Below, in pieces: positions 42,797 through 52,036 of a stretch of DNA of 64,000 nucleotides. The translations under genes were made by a program, and so were the position numbers. Under the pieces are notes generated by a model, which was not told where the DNA came from, made no database searches, and worked only from the letters and a program-made list of their open reading frames with translations. This DNA comes from Gaiella sp038230035 (GTDB lineage: Bacteria; Actinomycetota; Thermoleophilia; Gaiellales; Gaiellaceae), in NCBI GenBank assembly GCA_038230035.1, contig JBBRNX010000007.1, forward strand, positions 62,001-126,000. The letters are read 5' to 3'. The stretch's first letter is position 1. Each line of letters starts with the position of its first letter.

Positions 42797-43066
42797 GTCC
42801 TGCTTAGTTCCTCGCCCGGCCGACGTAACGCAGCGGCGAGCAGGCAGACTGTCGGCTGATGCTTGCGAGTCCCGTCACGGTTCGCTGCTGAGCTCTCGAC
42901 CATGCCGACCGCGTAGCGGCCGCCCTGAAGCGCTCGGAACTCGCCCGTATGGGCGTCGAGCCGTATCCGGGCTTCGCTAGGATAGGGCGGCTCGGCAGGC
43001 GGATCGCAGCAGCGGTCATGCGGCGGAGCCCGACACAATCAGGCACGAACGACCTTCAGGAGACCC

Positions 43067-44509
43067 ATGCCACCCTCAGGAGCCCCACATTCGGGAGCAC
43101 AGACCGGGACGATCGTCGAGATCAAGGGCGTCGTGATCGACGTCGTCTTCCCGGAGGGCCTGCCGCAGATCCTCAACGCGGTCGAGATCCAGATTCCGAA
43201 CGCCGACGGCTCGACCCGGACGCTCGTGGCGGAGGTGCAGCAGCACCTCGGTGACGACCGCGTCCGCGCGGTCGCCATGGACTCCACCGACGGTCTGGCG
43301 CGCGGCGTCGAGGTCGTCGACACCGGCGGGCCGATCTCCGTACCGGTCGGCGACAAGACGCTCGGTCGGCTCTGGAACGTCATCGGCCAGCCGATCGACC
43401 AGAAGGACGACGTCGCTGCGGACACCGAGCGCTGGTCGATCCACCGCGATCCACCTGCGTTCCGCGACCTGTCGCCGAAGATGGAGATCTTCGAGACGGG
43501 CTTGAAGGTCGTCGATCTGATCGCGCCCTACATCAAGGGCGGCAAGGTCGGGCTCTTCGGCGGCGCCGGCACGGGCAAGACCGTGATGATCATGGAGCTG
43601 ATCCACAACGTCGCGAACGCACACAGCGGGGTGTCGGTGTTTGCCGGCGTGGGCGAGCGCACACGCGAGGGCAACGACCTCTACGGCGAGATGGCCGAGT
43701 CGGGCGTCATCGACAAGGTCGCGCTCGTGTACGGCCAGATGAACGAGCCGCCGGGTGCGCGCCTGCGGGTTGCGTTGTCCGGGCTCACGATGGCCGAGTA
43801 CTTCCGCGAGCAGGGCCAGGACGTGCTGCTGTTCATCGACAACATCTTCCGCTTCGTGCAGGCCGGCTCCGAAGTGTCCGCACTGCTTGGCCGTATGCCG
43901 AGCGCCGTCGGCTACCAGCCGACGCTCGCGACCGAGATGGGCCAGTTGCAGGAGCGCATCACGTCGACGCGCACCGGCTCGGTCACATCGGTGCAGGCGA
44001 TCTACGTGCCTGCCGACGACCTCACCGACCCGGCGCCTGCGAACACGTTCGCCCACCTCGACGCCACGACCGTCCTCTCGCGGGCGATCGTCGAGAAGGG
44101 GATCTACCCTGCCGTCGACCCGCTCGACTCGACGTCTCGCGCGCTGCAGCCGGGCATCGTCTCCGACGAGCACTACGCCACCGCGACGGGTGTCCAGCAG
44201 ATTCTGCAGCGCTATAAGGACCTGCAGGACATCATCGCGATCCTCGGCATGGACGAGCTCACCGACGAGGACAAGCTCGTCGTGTCGCGTGCCCGCAAGG
44301 TCGAGCGTTTCCTCTCGCAGCCGAACTTCGTCGCCGAGCAGTTCACCGGCACGCCTGGCAAGTACGTCAAGCTTGAGGACACGATCCGCGGCTTCCAGGA
44401 AATCATCGCCGGCGACCACGACGAGTTGCCCGAGTCGGCGTTCTATATGGTCGGTGGTATCGAGGAAGCCGTCGAGAAGGCCGGAAGCCTCGCAAAGGCC
44501 GCCGCGTAG
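43067..44509 (+). CDS. atpD: ATP synthase F1 subunit beta
   Basis: A 480-residue catalytic subunit: P-loop GGAGTGKTVMIMELI (about 164), the catalytic Glu in AGVGERTREGNDLY, and LLFIDNIFRFVQAGSEVSALLGR. AGGAG precedes the ATG. It is separated from atpG by 7.2 kb, so it must be transcribed independently or by read-through. A TAGGAT at 42978 is a possible promoter element. Confidence 0.97.
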   Translation: MPPSGAPHSGAQTGTIVEIKGVVIDVVFPEGLPQILNAVEIQIPNADGSTRTLVAEVQQHLGDDRVRAVAMDSTDGLARGVEVVDTGGPISVPVGDKTLGRLWNVIGQPIDQKDDVAADTERWSIHRDPPAFRDLSPKMEIFETGLKVVDLIAPYIKGGKVGLFGGAGTGKTVMIMELIHNVANAHSGVSVFAGVGERTREGNDLYGEMAESGVIDKVALVYGQMNEPPGARLRVALSGLTMAEYFREQGQDVLLFIDNIFRFVQAGSEVSALLGRMPSAVGYQPTLATEMGQLQERITSTRTGSVTSVQAIYVPADDLTDPAPANTFAHLDATTVLSRAIVEKGIYPAVDPLDSTSRALQPGIVSDEHYATATGVQQILQRYKDLQDIIAILGMDELTDEDKLVVSRARKVERFLSQPNFVAEQFTGTPGKYVKLEDTIRGFQEIIAGDHDELPESAFYMVGGIEEAVEKAGSLAKAAA

Positions 44510-44518
44510 CGCACCCGG

Positions 44519-44944
44519 ATGGCTGACGAGCGCCGCCAGTTCTCCGTCTCCGTCGTCACGCCCGACGGGCCTGCCTACGAGGGCGACGCTGTGATGCTCG
44601 TCGTCCCGGGTCAGGTCGGTGAGATCGGTGTGCTCGCTCGCCACGCGCCGCTCGTCGCGACGTTGAAGGCCGGCTCGACGCGTGTGCACCTCAGCAGCAC
44701 GGAGATCCTGACCTTCGCGACCGGCCCTGGTTTCTTCAAGGTGGAGACAGACCGAGCGCTGGCTCTCGTCGACGACGCCGTCAACGTGAACGAGATCGAC
44801 GACGCACGGGCGCAGGCGCAGCTCGAGGCCGCCACCGCGGAGCTTGCACGGGTCGACGCAGGCGAGTCGACGGCCGACCGCTGGCAGCTCGAGCAGCGGG
44901 TCAAGCACGCCGAGAACCAGCTCGCCGCCACCGGCCGCGGCTAG
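44519..44944 (+). CDS. atpC: ATP synthase F1 subunit epsilon
   Basis: A 141-residue subunit. The N-terminal beta-sandwich (VSVVTPDGPAYEGDAVMLVV, GEIGVLARHAPLVATL) and the C-terminal helical hairpin (ARAQAQLEAATAELARV) are intact. It begins nine bases after atpD and ends the detached atpDC unit. Confidence 0.94.
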   Translation: MADERRQFSVSVVTPDGPAYEGDAVMLVVPGQVGEIGVLARHAPLVATLKAGSTRVHLSSTEILTFATGPGFFKVETDRALALVDDAVNVNEIDDARAQAQLEAATAELARVDAGESTADRWQLEQRVKHAENQLAATGRG

Positions 44945-44971
44945 ACGCTCGCGCGCCGATCTCCAATGGAC

Positions 44972-44988
44972 ACGGCCGTTTCGGCCGT
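44972..44988. terminator. Hairpin after atpC
   Basis: ACGGCCG-TTT-CGGCCGT, a 7-bp stem shortly after the atpC stop and before the MFS promoter. There is no U-tract. Confidence 0.45.
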
Positions 44989-45010
44989 AGTCGGCGTCCC
45001 GTCAAGCTGG

Positions 45011-45016
45011 TACGGT
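45011..45016 (+). promoter_or_regulatory. Candidate -10 element TACGGT
   Basis: TACGGT plus seven bases precedes the GTG at 45024. Confidence 0.45.
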
Positions 45017-45023
45017 CCTGGCC

Positions 45024-46448
45024 GTGTCCGAGCGCACCGTCGGCCGTCTGACACTCCTCTCTCGCGCGCCGGATTTCCGGCGGCTGTTTATCGCAACAGC
45101 CGGCTCGGCGCTCGGCACGTACCTGACCGCCGCGGTTCTCGCGCTGCAGATCAACCATCTGACGCATTCGGGCCGCTGGATCTCCGCGCTGCTCGTCGCC
45201 GACTTCCTCCCGATCGCCGCAATCGGGCTTACGCTCGGGCCGCTCATCGACCGCCTGTCGCGAAAGCGACTGATGGTGACCGCCGACCTTGCCCGGTGTG
45301 CGGTCTTCTGCGCCCTGCCGTTCGTCACCCGGCCCGCCGCGATCGTCGGGCTCGCTGCAGTGTCGGGGATCGCGACGGGGTTCTTCAAGCCGGCGGCGTA
45401 TGCGGGGCTGCCGAATCTGGTTGACGGCGACGAGGACCTCACTGAGGCAAACGCTCTCTTCGGCTCTGCCGAGAACGCGGCGTGGATGATCGGACCGATC
45501 CTCGCCGGGCTTCTTTACCAGCTCTCGGGCGCCCGTCCCGCCTACATCATCAACGCTGTCACCTTCCTCTTCTCTGCACTGCTCGTCGCCCGGATCCCAG
45601 CCGTGCGGCTGCAGGCGACAACGGCTCTCACCCGCGGCTACTGGCGTGACGTCGCCGACGGGTTCGGGGTCGTCTTCCGCACCCCGCAGCTGCGAACGGT
45701 GCTCATCGTCTGGAACGTGGTGATGGCGGGCAACGCCGCCCTGAACGTCGGCGAGGTGTTCTTCGCGACGGATTCCTTGCACTCCAAGGGGATCGGGTAC
45801 GGCGTGCTGGTGTCGTCAACCGGCGTCGGGCTGATCCTCGGAAGCCTCGCCGCGCCCTTCGTCATGGGCCAGGTCAGCATCCGCCGCGTCTACCCGGGAG
45901 CGATCCTGATCATGGCGGTCGGGGCGTTCGCCGCGTCGCGGGCTCCGTCGATCTGGGTTGCCGCGCCGCTCGCGGCGTTCATGACCGCCGGCAACGCCGC
46001 GGCCATCGTCTGCAACCAGCTTCTCCTGCAGCGGGGCGCGCCCGACGCGATGCGTGGCCGCTCGATCGCCGTAATTATGAGCTCGACCTATATCACCCTG
46101 ACGATCGCGACAGCGGTAGCCGGGCCGTTGAAGGACGCCTTCAGCGGTCGCGCTCTGTGGGCGTTCGCCGGCGGCGTCTACCTCGCCGGGTCGGCCGTGG
46201 CGTTCGTCCTGATCCGCCTGCTGCCGCGAACTGTCGATCAGCCCGCCGCGGTTCTCGTCGAGCCGGAGCCCGAGAATGGTTCAGTCCCGAGCGACACAGT
46301 CCCGCTGGCCGACGTCCTGCCAAGTGACCTGCGGCCCCCGGTCGAGCGGATCCGGACGCTGCTGGACGAGGTAGAGATCGCTCGCGTCGCCGACGCCGAG
46401 CGGGTCGGCCTGAAACCCGCTCCCAGAAGCACGACCAGCCGCGCCTAG
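45024..46448 (+). CDS. MFS transporter (DHA3/EntS-like)
   Basis: A 474-residue transporter with about twelve helices. The motif-A region between helices 2 and 3 reads GPLIDRLSRKRLMVTAD, and FKPAAYAGLPNLVDGDEDLTEA matches the DHA3-type drug/siderophore exporter branch. A hydrophilic C-terminal tail of about 70 residues is unusual. Substrate unknown. Confidence 0.88.
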   Translation: MSERTVGRLTLLSRAPDFRRLFIATAGSALGTYLTAAVLALQINHLTHSGRWISALLVADFLPIAAIGLTLGPLIDRLSRKRLMVTADLARCAVFCALPFVTRPAAIVGLAAVSGIATGFFKPAAYAGLPNLVDGDEDLTEANALFGSAENAAWMIGPILAGLLYQLSGARPAYIINAVTFLFSALLVARIPAVRLQATTALTRGYWRDVADGFGVVFRTPQLRTVLIVWNVVMAGNAALNVGEVFFATDSLHSKGIGYGVLVSSTGVGLILGSLAAPFVMGQVSIRRVYPGAILIMAVGAFAASRAPSIWVAAPLAAFMTAGNAAAIVCNQLLLQRGAPDAMRGRSIAVIMSSTYITLTIATAVAGPLKDAFSGRALWAFAGGVYLAGSAVAFVLIRLLPRTVDQPAAVLVEPEPENGSVPSDTVPLADVLPSDLRPPVERIRTLLDEVEIARVADAERVGLKPAPRSTTSRA

Positions 46449-46459
46449 AGAGCAGCCAC

Positions 46460-46465
46460 TAGAGT
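46460..46465 (+). promoter_or_regulatory. Candidate -10 element TAGAGT
   Basis: TAGAGT plus seven bases precedes the meaB GTG at 46473. Confidence 0.5.
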
Positions 46466-46472
46466 CGAGCGC

Positions 46473-47450
46473 GTGGCGAGGGCGGACTGGACGCACGAGC
46501 AACTCGTGGAGGGCGTCGCGTCCGGTGACCGGCGCGCCCTTGCCCGTGCCATCTCGTTCGTCGAGAACCGCGACCCACAGGCGGGTGCGCTGGTGCGCGA
46601 GCTGTACCCGCGCACCGGTAAGGCCTATGCAATCGGCGTCACAGGGCCTCCGGGGGTCGGCAAGTCGTCGCTGATCGCGGCACTCATCCGCGTGGAGCGG
46701 GAGAGAGGGCATTCGGTCGGGGTCGTCTCGGTCGATCCGTCGAGCCCGTTCTCGCAGGGGGCTCTGCTCGGTGATCGGATTCGCCTGTCAGATCACTTCC
46801 TCGACCCTGAGGTCTTCATCCGCTCGATGGGGACGCGCGGCCATCTCGGCGGACTGGCGGAGGCGACTCTTCAGGCGCTCGTTCTCCTCGACGCGGCCGG
46901 GAAGAACGTCGTCTTCATCGAGACGGTCGGTACGGGCCAGAGCGAAGTCGAGGTGATCCGCATCGTCGACACGACGCTGCTCGTGCTGATGCCCGGTTCG
47001 GGCGACTCGGTGCAGGCGCTCAAGGCGGGCATCATGGAGATCCCCGATGCGATTGCGATCAACAAGATGGATCACCCCGGTGCGAAGGCGATGCTGACGG
47101 ACGTTCGCTCGATGCTCGCACTCGACCAGAGGCCCGACCGCGGGCCGCAGGTGCCGGTGCTTCTCACCGACGCCATACGCGGCGAAGGGGTGGTTGCGCT
47201 CGTCGAGGCGCTAGACGCCAGGCTCGCCGCTTTTCGGACCGACGGTGAGCTCGATCGCCGCCGCGGCGCGAATCTCGCGGCGGAAGTCTTCACGCTCGCG
47301 TCGAGCCGGGCCAGGGCGCACCTCGAGGCATCCGTGGCCGGCGACGGCGAGCTGCAACGCGTGCTCGATGCCGTCGAGCGGCGTGAGCTCGATCCGCTGT
47401 CCGCCGTAGACGAGATCCTTCGACGCGTGTTCAAGCTCGCCGATGGATAG
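46473..47450 (+). CDS. meaB: MeaB-type G-protein chaperone of B12-dependent mutases
   Basis: A 325-residue G3E-family GTPase. The P-loop is GPPGVGKSSLIAAL (about 57), then VDPSSPFSQGALLGDRIR, FIETVGTGQSEVEV and the NKMD base-specificity motif. It loads and protects adenosylcobalamin on acyl-CoA mutases. The mutase it would serve in this window is the IcmA/IcmB pair 40 kb away. Its end overlaps the threonine deaminase start by eight bases. Confidence 0.94.
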   Translation: MARADWTHEQLVEGVASGDRRALARAISFVENRDPQAGALVRELYPRTGKAYAIGVTGPPGVGKSSLIAALIRVERERGHSVGVVSVDPSSPFSQGALLGDRIRLSDHFLDPEVFIRSMGTRGHLGGLAEATLQALVLLDAAGKNVVFIETVGTGQSEVEVIRIVDTTLLVLMPGSGDSVQALKAGIMEIPDAIAINKMDHPGAKAMLTDVRSMLALDQRPDRGPQVPVLLTDAIRGEGVVALVEALDARLAAFRTDGELDRRRGANLAAEVFTLASSRARAHLEASVAGDGELQRVLDAVERRELDPLSAVDEILRRVFKLADG

Positions 47451-48633
47451 GCCCACCCTCACGGACATCGAGGCGGCGCGTGGGCGGCTCGCTGGAATCG
47501 CGCGGATCACGCCGGTATTCACCTCGGGGACGCTGTCGCAGCTGTGCGCGCGCTCGGTCTCGCTGAAGGCCGAGAACCTTCAGCTGACCGGCTCGTTCAA
47601 GATCCGCGGCGCGCTCAACACCGTTGCCCTTCTCTCTACGGAGGAGCGTGCCGCCGGTGTGGTCACCGCGAGCGCCGGCAACCACGGACAGGCGGTCGCT
47701 TGGGCTGCGCGCCACGGCGCCATCCCGGCGACGATCTTCGTGCCCGAGGGCGCACCGATGGCGAAGATCGAAGCCGCGCGCGGGTACGGCGCCACGGTGG
47801 AGTTCGCGGGCGAGGGCTTCGACGAGGCGGCCGACGCTGCCCGGGACTTCCAGCGCACGACCGGGGCGACGTTCGTCCATGCGTTCGAAGACCCGCGCGT
47901 GATCGCCGGGCAGGGGACGCTCGGGCTCGAGCTCGCGGAGCAGATCCCACCCGGATCGGCGACCGTCGTGATCCCGATCGGTGGCGGTGGGCTCGCGTCC
48001 GGAATCGCGATCGCGCTGCGTGCGATGCGTCCCGAGCTGCGACTCGTAGGCGTGCAGGCAGCGGCTTGCGCACCTCTCGCCGGTCTTGCCCCGACTGGCC
48101 CGACGATTGCCGACGGCATCGCCGTGAAGCATCCCGGCGAGCTCACCTCGGCGATCCTGAAGGATTTGCTGGACGAGATCGTCGTCGTCGACGACATCGC
48201 GATCTCGCAGGCGATCGTGCTGCTGCTGGAGCGTGCAAAGCTCGTTGTCGAGGGAGCCGGTGCGGCCCCCGTAGCCGCCCTGCTCTCGGAGCGAATCGCC
48301 GGTGACGACGATGTGCACATTGTTCTCGCCGGCGGGAACATCGATGCGACGACGCTGATGTCGGTCACGCGACATGGCCTCACCGTCGTCGGCCGCTACC
48401 TCGTGATCGCGATCCTGATTCCCGATCGGCCAGGAGAGCTGGCGCGGATCGTGGGTGTCATTGCGCGCGAACGCGCGAACATCCTCTCGATCGCGCACCA
48501 CCGCGAGGGCCAGAACATCGGCGTTCTCCAGACCGAGGCCGAGCTCACGCTCGAAACCCGCGGCGAGGAGCACTCGCAGTCGGTGATCCAGTCCCTCACC
48601 GCCGAGGGTCTCGCGGTGACGCGACTGCGCTAG
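47443..48633 (+). CDS. ilvA: Threonine ammonia-lyase with ACT domain
   Basis: A 396-residue PLP enzyme: the lysine in LTGSFKIRGAL (about 54), SAGNHGQAVAW, and IPIGGGGLASGIA. A C-terminal ACT domain (about 325-396, starting VIAILIPDRPGELARI) indicates allosteric control by an amino acid. It yields 2-oxobutyrate for isoleucine synthesis or propionyl-CoA formation. It overlaps meaB by eight bases and converges with the MBL-rhodanese gene. The two stops share the CTAG at 48630-48633. Confidence 0.92.
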   Translation: MDRPTLTDIEAARGRLAGIARITPVFTSGTLSQLCARSVSLKAENLQLTGSFKIRGALNTVALLSTEERAAGVVTASAGNHGQAVAWAARHGAIPATIFVPEGAPMAKIEAARGYGATVEFAGEGFDEAADAARDFQRTTGATFVHAFEDPRVIAGQGTLGLELAEQIPPGSATVVIPIGGGGLASGIAIALRAMRPELRLVGVQAAACAPLAGLAPTGPTIADGIAVKHPGELTSAILKDLLDEIVVVDDIAISQAIVLLLERAKLVVEGAGAAPVAALLSERIAGDDDVHIVLAGGNIDATTLMSVTRHGLTVVGRYLVIAILIPDRPGELARIVGVIARERANILSIAHHREGQNIGVLQTEAELTLETRGEEHSQSVIQSLTAEGLAVTRLR

Positions 48634-49967
48634 CTGCCGCAGCGGCGGAACGTGACGGTCTCGCCGCCGCGCTCGCGCCACATGGTGATGCCGCCGTCGA
48701 GCACGGGTCGCGCGTCGTAGCCCTTCGCGACGAGGATGCTCGCGGCGATTGCCGCCCGCGGGCCGCTTTCACACACCGTCACGAGAGGCCGGTCGGTCGG
48801 GAGATCCGCTCCGCAGATGGCAAGCAGCCGGTACGGGATGTTGCGGCTGCCGGGGATGTAGCCGGTGTCGCGCTCGTCTTTCTCGCGGACGTCGATCACT
48901 TCGGCGCCATCGGCGATCAAGCTGTCGAGCTGGTCGACCGCGATCGGCTCGCTCTGCTCCGGTCCCGCCCCGAGCACGTAGCCGGCGATGTCCTCGAACC
49001 CAACCTTGCGGAGCCCGGCGACGGCCCGATCCGCCTCCGCGTAGCTCGCAGCGAGCACGACAACCGGCTCGGCCGCGTCGAGCACGAAGCCGGCTTTCGT
49101 CGCGAAGCTCGACCCTGTCACCGGCACGTTGACAGCCCCGGGGATGTGCCCAGCAAGAAAATCGCGCGCCGGCCGCACGTCGAGCAGCTGTCCACCCGAA
49201 ATGGGCGCGACGAGCTCCTCCGCGTTGGGCTCAGCCCCGGTAAACGGCCCGCTGTTGAGCTCGACGATCCGGCCGAGGTTCGGCGGCTTCGGTGCAGCCA
49301 CCGAAGCCGACTCGGCGACGAACGCGTCGAGCTCGGTGAGCGTGAGCATCGGGTTGAATCTCCGTTCGAAGCCGATCGTGGTCGACGCCTTCGAGCTCAT
49401 CGCCTTGCCGCAGAGAGAGCCTGCGACGTGTCCGGGATAGACCTCGACCCCGTCCGGCAGCTCGAGCAGGCGGCGAAGCGAGTGGAACAGACCCTCGGCT
49501 CCCACCATGCCTGCCACGGCGAGATCCGGCCGAGCAGCGTCGCCGACGAAGAGCGAGTCACCCGTCAGCAGGAGCCATGGCTCTTCGGCGCGCGTGCGGT
49601 CGCTGACGGCGAAGCAGCAGTGCTCCGGCCGGTGCCCCGGCGTGTGGATGCAGCGCAGCCGAACAGAGCCGACGTCGATCTCCGTGCCGTCTTCGAGCGG
49701 CTCCGTAGGGTAAGCGACGGCCGCCAGCGGATGGATTCGCACGGGGACGCCGAGCTCGAGAGCGAGCCTCCCGTGGCCGGAGACGTGGTCGGCGTGGGTG
49801 TGCGTCTCGAGGACAGCGGTGATCCGAACCTCGCGCCGTTCCGCTTCGACAAGCAGCGGCTCTATTCCTAAAGGTGGGTCGACTACAACTGCAAGACCGA
49901 CGTCTTCGTCGCCAACGAGGTAGGACGCGCAGCCGAGATCGTCATCGACGAACTGCGTGAAGATCAC
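48630..49967 (-). CDS. MBL-fold/double-rhodanese protein (persulfide dioxygenase-like)
   Basis: A 445-residue protein. An N-terminal glyoxalase-II-like domain has THTHADHVSGH and GHRPEHCCF metal ligands and LLTGDSLFVG. It is followed by two rhodanese domains. The first (LLDVRPARDFLAGHIPGAV) has VVVLAASYAEAD with no active-site cysteine. The second (VIDVREKDERDTGYIPGS) has VTVCESGPRA with a cysteine loop. It resembles ETHE1-rhodanese fusions that oxidise glutathione or CoA persulfides. GTG start with TACCGT seven bases upstream. Confidence 0.88.
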   Translation of the reverse strand: MIFTQFVDDDLGCASYLVGDEDVGLAVVVDPPLGIEPLLVEAERREVRITAVLETHTHADHVSGHGRLALELGVPVRIHPLAAVAYPTEPLEDGTEIDVGSVRLRCIHTPGHRPEHCCFAVSDRTRAEEPWLLLTGDSLFVGDAARPDLAVAGMVGAEGLFHSLRRLLELPDGVEVYPGHVAGSLCGKAMSSKASTTIGFERRFNPMLTLTELDAFVAESASVAAPKPPNLGRIVELNSGPFTGAEPNAEELVAPISGGQLLDVRPARDFLAGHIPGAVNVPVTGSSFATKAGFVLDAAEPVVVLAASYAEADRAVAGLRKVGFEDIAGYVLGAGPEQSEPIAVDQLDSLIADGAEVIDVREKDERDTGYIPGSRNIPYRLLAICGADLPTDRPLVTVCESGPRAAIAASILVAKGYDARPVLDGGITMWRERGGETVTFRRCGS

Positions 49968-49974
49968 GCGAGCG

Positions 49975-49980
49975 ACGGTA
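49975..49980 (-). promoter_or_regulatory. Candidate -10 element TACCGT (minus strand)
   Basis: On the minus strand TACCGT plus seven bases precedes the GTG at 49967. Confidence 0.45.
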
Positions 49981-50030
49981 GCAGGCGGTCCCGCTATTCC
50001 TCTTGAAGTACGCGCAGAGGCGAGGGTAGC

Positions 50031-50050
50031 GGCGAGGCTTGCCTCGCCCT
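50031..50050. repeat. Dispersed palindrome, copy 2 (GGCGAGGC-TT-GCCTCGCC)
   Basis: Identical over 20 bases to 13751-13770. It lies between the starts of one minus-strand gene and the end of the next, where it could also serve as a terminator for the DMFase-like gene. Confidence 0.7.
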
Positions 50051-50055
50051 CGGCC

Positions 50056-51498
50056 CTAGTGACGCCGGCTGAGGTCGGCCAGGGCGTTCCGCATGAACCG
50101 CCGGAGCCTCGGGTCTCCGCGCCCGCGCAGCGGATCGAGACCGGTCGCGAAGCGGATCGACCCTGACGAGAAGATCCGCGCGCCGGATGGGGCGATCCAG
50201 CGCACCGCGTCGGCGTTCGGGTGATTCGTTGCGGGATAGTGAAAGAGAACGGTAGGCGCGGGTGTGACGCAGCCGTCTACGGTCGTGTCGTACTCGTAGC
50301 CGACAAGGCCGGGTAACGTGCTCGAGCCGGTGAAGCCGGTTCTGGCGAACCACGGGTCGGGCGGGGTGTAGCCGGCCGCGACAGCCGTGTAGTCACCGGA
50401 GCCGATCGCCGATGACTGGACTCCCAGAAGCTGACATTCCGGCCGGGGTGGAATGAGGTCACGGAAGCGCACCGTCTTGAGCGTCGTGCTCGGCTCGGGG
50501 TCGCGGTCGCCGGTGCGGAACTCCACGATCGTGCGCCCGCCGTCGTCGTAGCGCATCTGCCAGTACGCCGTATTCGCACCCATGAACGCGAGGTTGACTC
50601 CGGCGTCGCGCGCCCGCTCGAATGCGGTCCGCATCGAGGCGGTCCAGTACTCGTCGTGCCCGGCTGTCATCACCAGCCGGTGCCGCAGCAGCTCATTCGG
50701 GTCACGGTCGGTATCGACGTCAGTCGTGTAGGAGACGTCGTAGCCGTAGCGTTCGAGGAACCTGACGAGCGGGAACTCCCAGGCCTGAGGCAGATTCGCG
50801 TAGCGGCCGGCGTAGCGTGGCGCACCTCGCTGGTCGTACGGGCGGTCGAACGAGACGTGGTCGTCGCCGACACCGGTGTGGTTCCAGTAGAGGCTGCGAC
50901 CGCCCCAACGGTTGTACGCCTGCCAGGTGTTGACGGCCGCCTGGACGAGGATCGTGGAGCTCCGCCCTGGCGCGGCCCGGACGACGATCGGCACCCACGA
51001 GCCACGTCCGGCATCGCGTCCCCGCGTGAGCGTGAGGTTCGCGAGGTAGTACCCGCTCGCCCAGTTCCGGCCGATCACGAATTGATCTGTGACCGGCCAG
51101 GTCAAGCTCAGCCGGCCGGTTGTCGCATCTGGTGCGGGTACCGCCTCGTTTGTGCCGAGCCGATCGGTCGTGCAGCCCGGGACGCAGCCGATTCGTCGAG
51201 CGCCGCTGCCCTGATACCAGCCGATCCGGTAGATGGCCACCCGGTAGTAGGCGGGTTGCGGGGTCGACACGTGCAGGTGGACGATGTCACCTGGTGCAAC
51301 GCTCACCTCCGACGCGTACCCCCCGATTGCTCGGCCTCGCGCGGGTCGAAGCCGCCAGCCGTGGGTACCGGTCCGCTGATTCTCGATCGCGACCGTGCTC
51401 GCCGGGGATGCGCTTGCCGCCGTTCTGTCGAGCGTGGCTGCCGTCAGGCTCGCGGCGAGAGCAACCACCAGCCCGAGCCGAACAACGGCTGGCGTCAC
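50056..51498 (-). CDS. Secreted N,N-dimethylformamidase beta-subunit-like protein
   Basis: A 480-residue exported protein. The GTG start is preceded by GGGAGG six bases upstream, and the signal peptide is about residues 1-32 (VVRLGLVVALAASLTAATL). The body matches the C-terminal domain family of DMF deformylase large subunits: YRIGWYQGSGARRI, NTWQAYNRWGGRSLY, SYTTDVD, TAGHDEYW and GANTAYWQMRY. No small subunit gene is present and secretion is atypical for DMFase, so true substrate is unknown. It is the last gene of a unit with an acyl-CoA dehydrogenase and YcnI. Confidence 0.8.
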   Translation of the reverse strand: MTPAVVRLGLVVALAASLTAATLDRTAASASPASTVAIENQRTGTHGWRLRPARGRAIGGYASEVSVAPGDIVHLHVSTPQPAYYRVAIYRIGWYQGSGARRIGCVPGCTTDRLGTNEAVPAPDATTGRLSLTWPVTDQFVIGRNWASGYYLANLTLTRGRDAGRGSWVPIVVRAAPGRSSTILVQAAVNTWQAYNRWGGRSLYWNHTGVGDDHVSFDRPYDQRGAPRYAGRYANLPQAWEFPLVRFLERYGYDVSYTTDVDTDRDPNELLRHRLVMTAGHDEYWTASMRTAFERARDAGVNLAFMGANTAYWQMRYDDGGRTIVEFRTGDRDPEPSTTLKTVRFRDLIPPRPECQLLGVQSSAIGSGDYTAVAAGYTPPDPWFARTGFTGSSTLPGLVGYEYDTTVDGCVTPAPTVLFHYPATNHPNADAVRWIAPSGARIFSSGSIRFATGLDPLRGRGDPRLRRFMRNALADLSRRH

Positions 51499-51499
51499 G

Positions 51500-52036
51500 T
51501 CATTCCTCCCGCAGGTCGGGGTGTCGACGGTCACGCATGCGGAACAGGAGCAGGCCGATCACCACGAGGCCCAGGATCCCCGTGACGATGGCGGGAAGGA
51601 GGTGTTGACGTGGAGACGGCGCGGCGACCGGCAGGATCGTGAAGGCGATGTCCCAGCGGACGACACCGCCGTCGTCGTAGTGCTGGACTGCGTGGAAGGT
51701 CACCGCGCCGGGAGCAAGTGAGGTCGAGGCGACGATCCGGAACGATTCCTCGGGCTCCGGGGTAAAGCTGACGGCTCCAAGACTCCAGTCTGCAGTCTGA
51801 CCTGCGGTCCCGAGCCTCCAGCCGGGCGGCGGCGTCGCACGGCCGAGTTCGATTCCGGCCGGTGCGGTCAGCGTAAGACCGACCATGACGTGTGGCAGTC
51901 GCTCGTTCGGCGCTGCGAAGGTAATGGTCGTCGGAGCACCTGGCGTGAGGTACGCGGGCTGTGGGATGACGTGGGCGGCGGCGGGAGACGCGACGATGAG
52001 CGCGCTGAGAGCGGTCGCCGCCGCGAGCAATCTCAC
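51500..52036 (-). CDS. YcnI-like copper-binding protein (DUF1775)
   Basis: A 178-residue protein with a signal peptide (residues 1-21) whose mature N-terminus would be His (AAAHVIPQPAYL), the copper ligand of YcnI-type proteins. The Trp brace (DWSLG) and a C-terminal membrane helix (LLPAIVTGILGLVVIGLLLF) are present. No CopC/CopD gene adjoins it. The GTG start overlaps the acyl-CoA dehydrogenase stop (GTGA), and the stop is one base from the DMFase-like start. Confidence 0.82.
   Translation of the reverse strand: MRLLAAATALSALIVASPAAAHVIPQPAYLTPGAPTTITFAAPNERLPHVMVGLTLTAPAGIELGRATPPPGWRLGTAGQTADWSLGAVSFTPEPEESFRIVASTSLAPGAVTFHAVQHYDDGGVVRWDIAFTILPVAAPSPRQHLLPAIVTGILGLVVIGLLLFRMRDRRHPDLREE

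Noticed and set aside
43076..44908. 610-codon minus-strand frame opposite atpD and atpC
   Set aside because: Same reasoning: it mirrors highly conserved ATP synthase genes and has no domain of its own.
50056..51498. Assignment as a true dimethylformamidase
   Set aside because: Only the large-subunit-like domain is present, it is secreted and no small subunit is encoded, so only family-level similarity is claimed.
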